In this document: positions 12,240 through 14,556 of the stretch, one piece after another
Layout of the letters: each line of letters starts with the position of its first letter
Position numbering within the stretch: the first letter of the stretch is position 1
The notes under the pieces: generated by a model
Told to the model about the DNA's origin: nothing
Database searches by the model: none
Seen by the model: the letters and a program-made list of their open reading frames with translations, nothing else
Source of the DNA: CAZEGC01 sp964511635
GTDB lineage: Bacteria; Patescibacteriota; Saccharimonadia; Saccharimonadales; Saccharimonadaceae
Reading direction: 5' to 3'
NCBI GenBank assembly: GCA_964511635.1
Contig: CAZEGC010000019.1
Span: 1-14,556 of the forward strand
DNA length: 14,556 bases
Position numbers and translations under genes: made by a program

Positions 12240-14465
12240 ATGGCAAAAAAGAAAAAATCACGCAAGAAAAAGAGTAAAAAGGTTGAATCCCCGCAGCATA
12301 CCTTGCCGCAAGGGTTTTGGGCCCAGGTTGGTGCCGTCTTTTTGATTGCAATCTCGGTGCTGCTTGTTATTGCTTGGTTCGGTGCCGGTGGTCCGATACT
12401 CGACTGGCTGTATCAGGCGTCACTTGACACCATCGGCTATGCAGTTTATGTGGTGCCGCTTATATTTATTTATTTAGGTATTGAGACTTTTCGGGCTGAA
12501 GACCATAGGTTGCCCGCGGTTATGAAGTTGGCTGCGTTTTTAATTATTCTTTGGTTTTCTGGCTTGTCGGGCTTAATGGCAGACGGCAGTGGTCAGTCTA
12601 GCGGGGGATTCATCGGCGATTTGGTAAACAGCGGCACCCTAGCATTAGTGAGCAGCGGCGTAGCGGCGTTTATTTACACGTTATTAATTATAGTTACAAC
12701 TCTATATATACTTAGAATTTCGCCAGCAGTAGTAGTGTCAAGTTTGTGGGAGATGCTGCGGCGGGATTCAAATCAGCAAGACGAAAACGTCAAGGTCATG
12801 CGAAAAGCAGCTGAATCTGCACGAAGTTCTGACGTCGGGGAGTTAAAATTAAATGCTGGCGTGCCAACGCTCGATCCTGCAAGTAGTAAAAAAGAGTCCA
12901 AAAACACTCGACGCTCTAGCCTAAAGGGTAGTGTCAAGCAGGACAAGACAGCCGAAGACCAGGTGGCGCTAGTGGCAGTGAATGATCCTAACTGGAAAGC
13001 GCCAAGTTTAGAGCTGCTCGAGAAAAAGCAATCCCCAGCTGATGCCGGTGACGTGCAGCAAAATGCACAGACCATTAAAGACACTTTGAGTGAATTCAAT
13101 ATAGATGTTGAAATGGAAGGCGCCAACATTGGCCCAAAGGTTACGCAGTATACGCTGCGTCCGCCTAGCGGGGTAAAGTTGACCCGCATTACAGCACTAG
13201 AAACAAACATTGCCCTTAATCTAGCAGCTCAGACACTTCGTATCGAAGCACCGATTCCTGGTCAACGTGCCGTGGGAATTGAAGTCCCCAACCGTAGGGC
13301 AGCGGACGTCCGACTACACGGAATTTTAACTTCTAGGCAGTGGAAGTCTAGCCATCAACCGCTAAGTTTTGCGATCGGAAAAGACATTAGCGGTGATGCC
13401 GTGGTGGGCGAGCTTAACAAGATGCCACACCTTTTGATTGCTGGACAGACTGGATCAGGTAAGTCGGTCATGATTAATACATTGTTGACCAGTTTGCTTT
13501 ATCGCAATAGCCCTAGTGAAATGAAGTTGATTTTAGTTGACCCAAAGCAAGTTGAAATGGCACCGTACGAAGATATTCCGCACCTGTTGACACCAGTGAT
13601 CAATGAACCTGAAAAGACGATTAGCGCCTTAAAATGGTCGGTGAATGAGATGGAGCGGCGTTACAAGTTACTGGCCGAAGAGAAGCTACGCGACATAGCT
13701 AGCTATAACAAACGTATAAAGTCTGGTGCGAAACGAGTAGCGGTAAAAGATGAAAGTGGTGCAGTTCAAGAGCATGAGGACGGCGCTATGCCGTATATCG
13801 TGATCGTGATTGATGAGCTAGCTGATCTGATGATGGTAGCCGCCCGTGACGTTGAAGCGTTAATTGTACGACTGGCGCAAAAAGCCCGGGCAGTTGGAAT
13901 CCATCTAGTGCTTGCAACTCAACGACCAAGTGTCGATGTTATTACTGGCCTCATCAAGGCTAACGTACCAGCCCGGATTGCCTTTACGGTCGCTAGTCAG
14001 GTCGATAGTCGCACGATTTTAGATCAGAACGGAGCTGAAAAATTATTAGGTCAGGGTGATATGTTGATGAAAACTGCTGATATGGGTAAACCTCGTCGTA
14101 TTCAGGGTGCCTGGGTTATGGACGATGAGGTGGTGAAAATCACAGACCATCTGCGCATGCAGTCCGAGCCACAATACAATGATGAAATTGTCAGCCAGCC
14201 TGTGCAGCTTAACGGCAAGGGTGGCGTGGTGATGGACTTTGACAGTGGGGACGATGATATGTATAAGGACGCACTGAGGGTGGTAGTTGATAGCGGAAAG
14301 GCTAGCACCAGCATGCTACAGCGCCGTCTGCGTGTGGGCTATGCCCGAGCTGCTCGCTTGATCGAAGCCATGGAGGAGCAGGGTGTAATTGGTCCTGCTG
14401 ATGGTTCGCGCCCACGCGAGGTGTTGGTTGGCAGTATTGATGAGCTTGGCGCTTCGGACGATTAG
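12240..14465 (+). CDS. ftsK: DNA translocase FtsK/SpoIIIE
   Basis: FtsK/SpoIIIE is a septum-anchored hexameric ATPase that pumps chromosomal DNA during division. The 741 residues begin with a Lys-rich stretch (MAKKKKSRKKKSKK), then about four membrane helices: roughly 26-48, 60-80, 90-112 and 130-158. A charged linker (about 170-240) leads to the motor: α domain about 265-370 (ANIGPKVTQYTLRPPSGVKL), then β domain with Walker A GQTGSGKS (402-409, Lys408) and Walker B VIVIDELAD (Asp525-Glu526). VLATQRPSVDVITGLIKANV and FTVASQVDSRTILD follow. A C-terminal winged-helix γ domain (about 675-735; STSMLQRRLRVGYARAARLI) would read KOPS/SRS-type DNA signals. Length and domain order are normal for the Gram-positive-type protein. 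The ATG at 12240 has no Shine-Dalgarno sequence. A hairpin terminator follows at once. Confidence 0.96.
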   Translation: MAKKKKSRKKKSKKVESPQHTLPQGFWAQVGAVFLIAISVLLVIAWFGAGGPILDWLYQASLDTIGYAVYVVPLIFIYLGIETFRAEDHRLPAVMKLAAFLIILWFSGLSGLMADGSGQSSGGFIGDLVNSGTLALVSSGVAAFIYTLLIIVTTLYILRISPAVVVSSLWEMLRRDSNQQDENVKVMRKAAESARSSDVGELKLNAGVPTLDPASSKKESKNTRRSSLKGSVKQDKTAEDQVALVAVNDPNWKAPSLELLEKKQSPADAGDVQQNAQTIKDTLSEFNIDVEMEGANIGPKVTQYTLRPPSGVKLTRITALETNIALNLAAQTLRIEAPIPGQRAVGIEVPNRRAADVRLHGILTSRQWKSSHQPLSFAIGKDISGDAVVGELNKMPHLLIAGQTGSGKSVMINTLLTSLLYRNSPSEMKLILVDPKQVEMAPYEDIPHLLTPVINEPEKTISALKWSVNEMERRYKLLAEEKLRDIASYNKRIKSGAKRVAVKDESGAVQEHEDGAMPYIVIVIDELADLMMVAARDVEALIVRLAQKARAVGIHLVLATQRPSVDVITGLIKANVPARIAFTVASQVDSRTILDQNGAEKLLGQGDMLMKTADMGKPRRIQGAWVMDDEVVKITDHLRMQSEPQYNDEIVSQPVQLNGKGGVVMDFDSGDDDMYKDALRVVVDSGKASTSMLQRRLRVGYARAARLIEAMEEQGVIGPADGSRPREVLVGSIDELGASDD

Positions 14466-14501
14466 GTAAAGAGATTTACCTTAATTAGAGTTTTCTTTTT
14501 T
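14464..14501 (+). terminator. Terminator after ftsK
   Basis: AGGTAAA (14464-14470) and TTTACCT (14475-14481) form a perfect 7-bp stem with a GAGA loop, overlapping the ftsK stop. A T-rich run (14491-14501) follows after about 9 bases, rather far for a textbook terminator. The next palindrome, TTTCTTTTT with AAAAAGAAA around 14493-14512, may contribute. Confidence 0.55.
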
Positions 14502-14556
14502 CAAAAAGAAACAAATTCCCCTTGTTCTTTTGTGCCAACAAAAGAACCAAAAGTTC
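14492..14556. repeat. Palindromic intergenic repeat element, cut by the window end
   Basis: Two strong inverted repeats lie in a row: TTTCTTTTT with AAAAAGAAA (loop TC, about 14493-14512), and GTTCTTTTGT (14524-14533) with ACAAAAGAAC (14538-14547), a perfect 10-bp stem with a GCCA loop. The final bases, GAACCAAAAGTTC (14544-14556), can form a third dyad. This dense, non-coding palindromic sequence resembles the REP/BOX-like intergenic units of other bacteria. Whether it recurs in this genome cannot be seen here. Confidence 0.5.

Noticed and set aside
1..14556. CRISPR array, transposon or phage genes
   Set aside because: No regularly spaced repeats, transposase, integrase or terminal inverted repeats were seen. 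All recognisable genes are housekeeping or lineage-specific chromosomal genes.

Overview
The window looks like a chromosomal stretch from a member of the Candidate Phyla Radiation, most likely Candidatus Saccharibacteria (TM7). This is a judgement from protein character and gene mix, not from a marker search. The genes are compact housekeeping genes, and several proteins are strongly divergent or have lost family hallmarks. RNase J, PNPase and SpoIIIE-type FtsK occur together, and there are no mobile genes. TAA, TAG and TGA all appear as stops and no frame reads through TGA, so the standard bacterial code fits.

Layout. 1-77 (-): 5' end of an unknown gene. 173-589 (-): rpsT (S20) with a Lys/Ala-rich tail. 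752-2704 (+): a DHH-phosphoesterase-like protein whose active site looks lost, followed by a long disordered tail. 2846-3532 (-): PIG-L family deacetylase. 3555-4217 (+): truB. 4258-4902 (+): unknown protein. 5049-5315 (+): rpsO (S15). 5368-5955 (-): small membrane-anchored protein. 6206-8320 (+): pnp. 8528-9121 (+): family 4-like uracil-DNA glycosylase. 9126-11204 (+): RNase J. 11251-12087 (+): TrpF-like TIM-barrel protein. 12240-14465 (+): ftsK/spoIIIE. The last ~65 bases hold palindromic repeat sequence cut by the window end.

How the genes relate. rpsO, pnp and rnj form an RNA and translation block: S15, a 3'-5' phosphorolytic exonuclease and a 5'-3' exo/endonuclease, with truB and rpsT nearby. 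This is a relic of the widespread truB-rpsO-pnp neighbourhood, interrupted by two unrecognised genes. The glycosylase and RNase J genes are only 4 bases apart and are probably co-transcribed.

Most striking pattern. For about two thirds of the genes, a recognisable -10 box (often with a TGn extension and a TTGnnn -35 at 17-18 bp) ends only 6-11 bases before the start codon, with no Shine-Dalgarno sequence. This predicts leaderless or nearly leaderless mRNAs. The rest (rpsT, the DHH-like gene, pnp, the glycosylase, rnj) have a leader and a Shine-Dalgarno sequence. Other points worth a look are a glycosylase lacking three of four Fe-S cysteines and apparently starting at ATC, a TrpF-like protein lacking the catalytic Cys, divergent genes sharing overlapping -10 boxes, and a three-hairpin pnp leader. 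I found no CRISPR array, insertion sequence, rRNA or tRNA.
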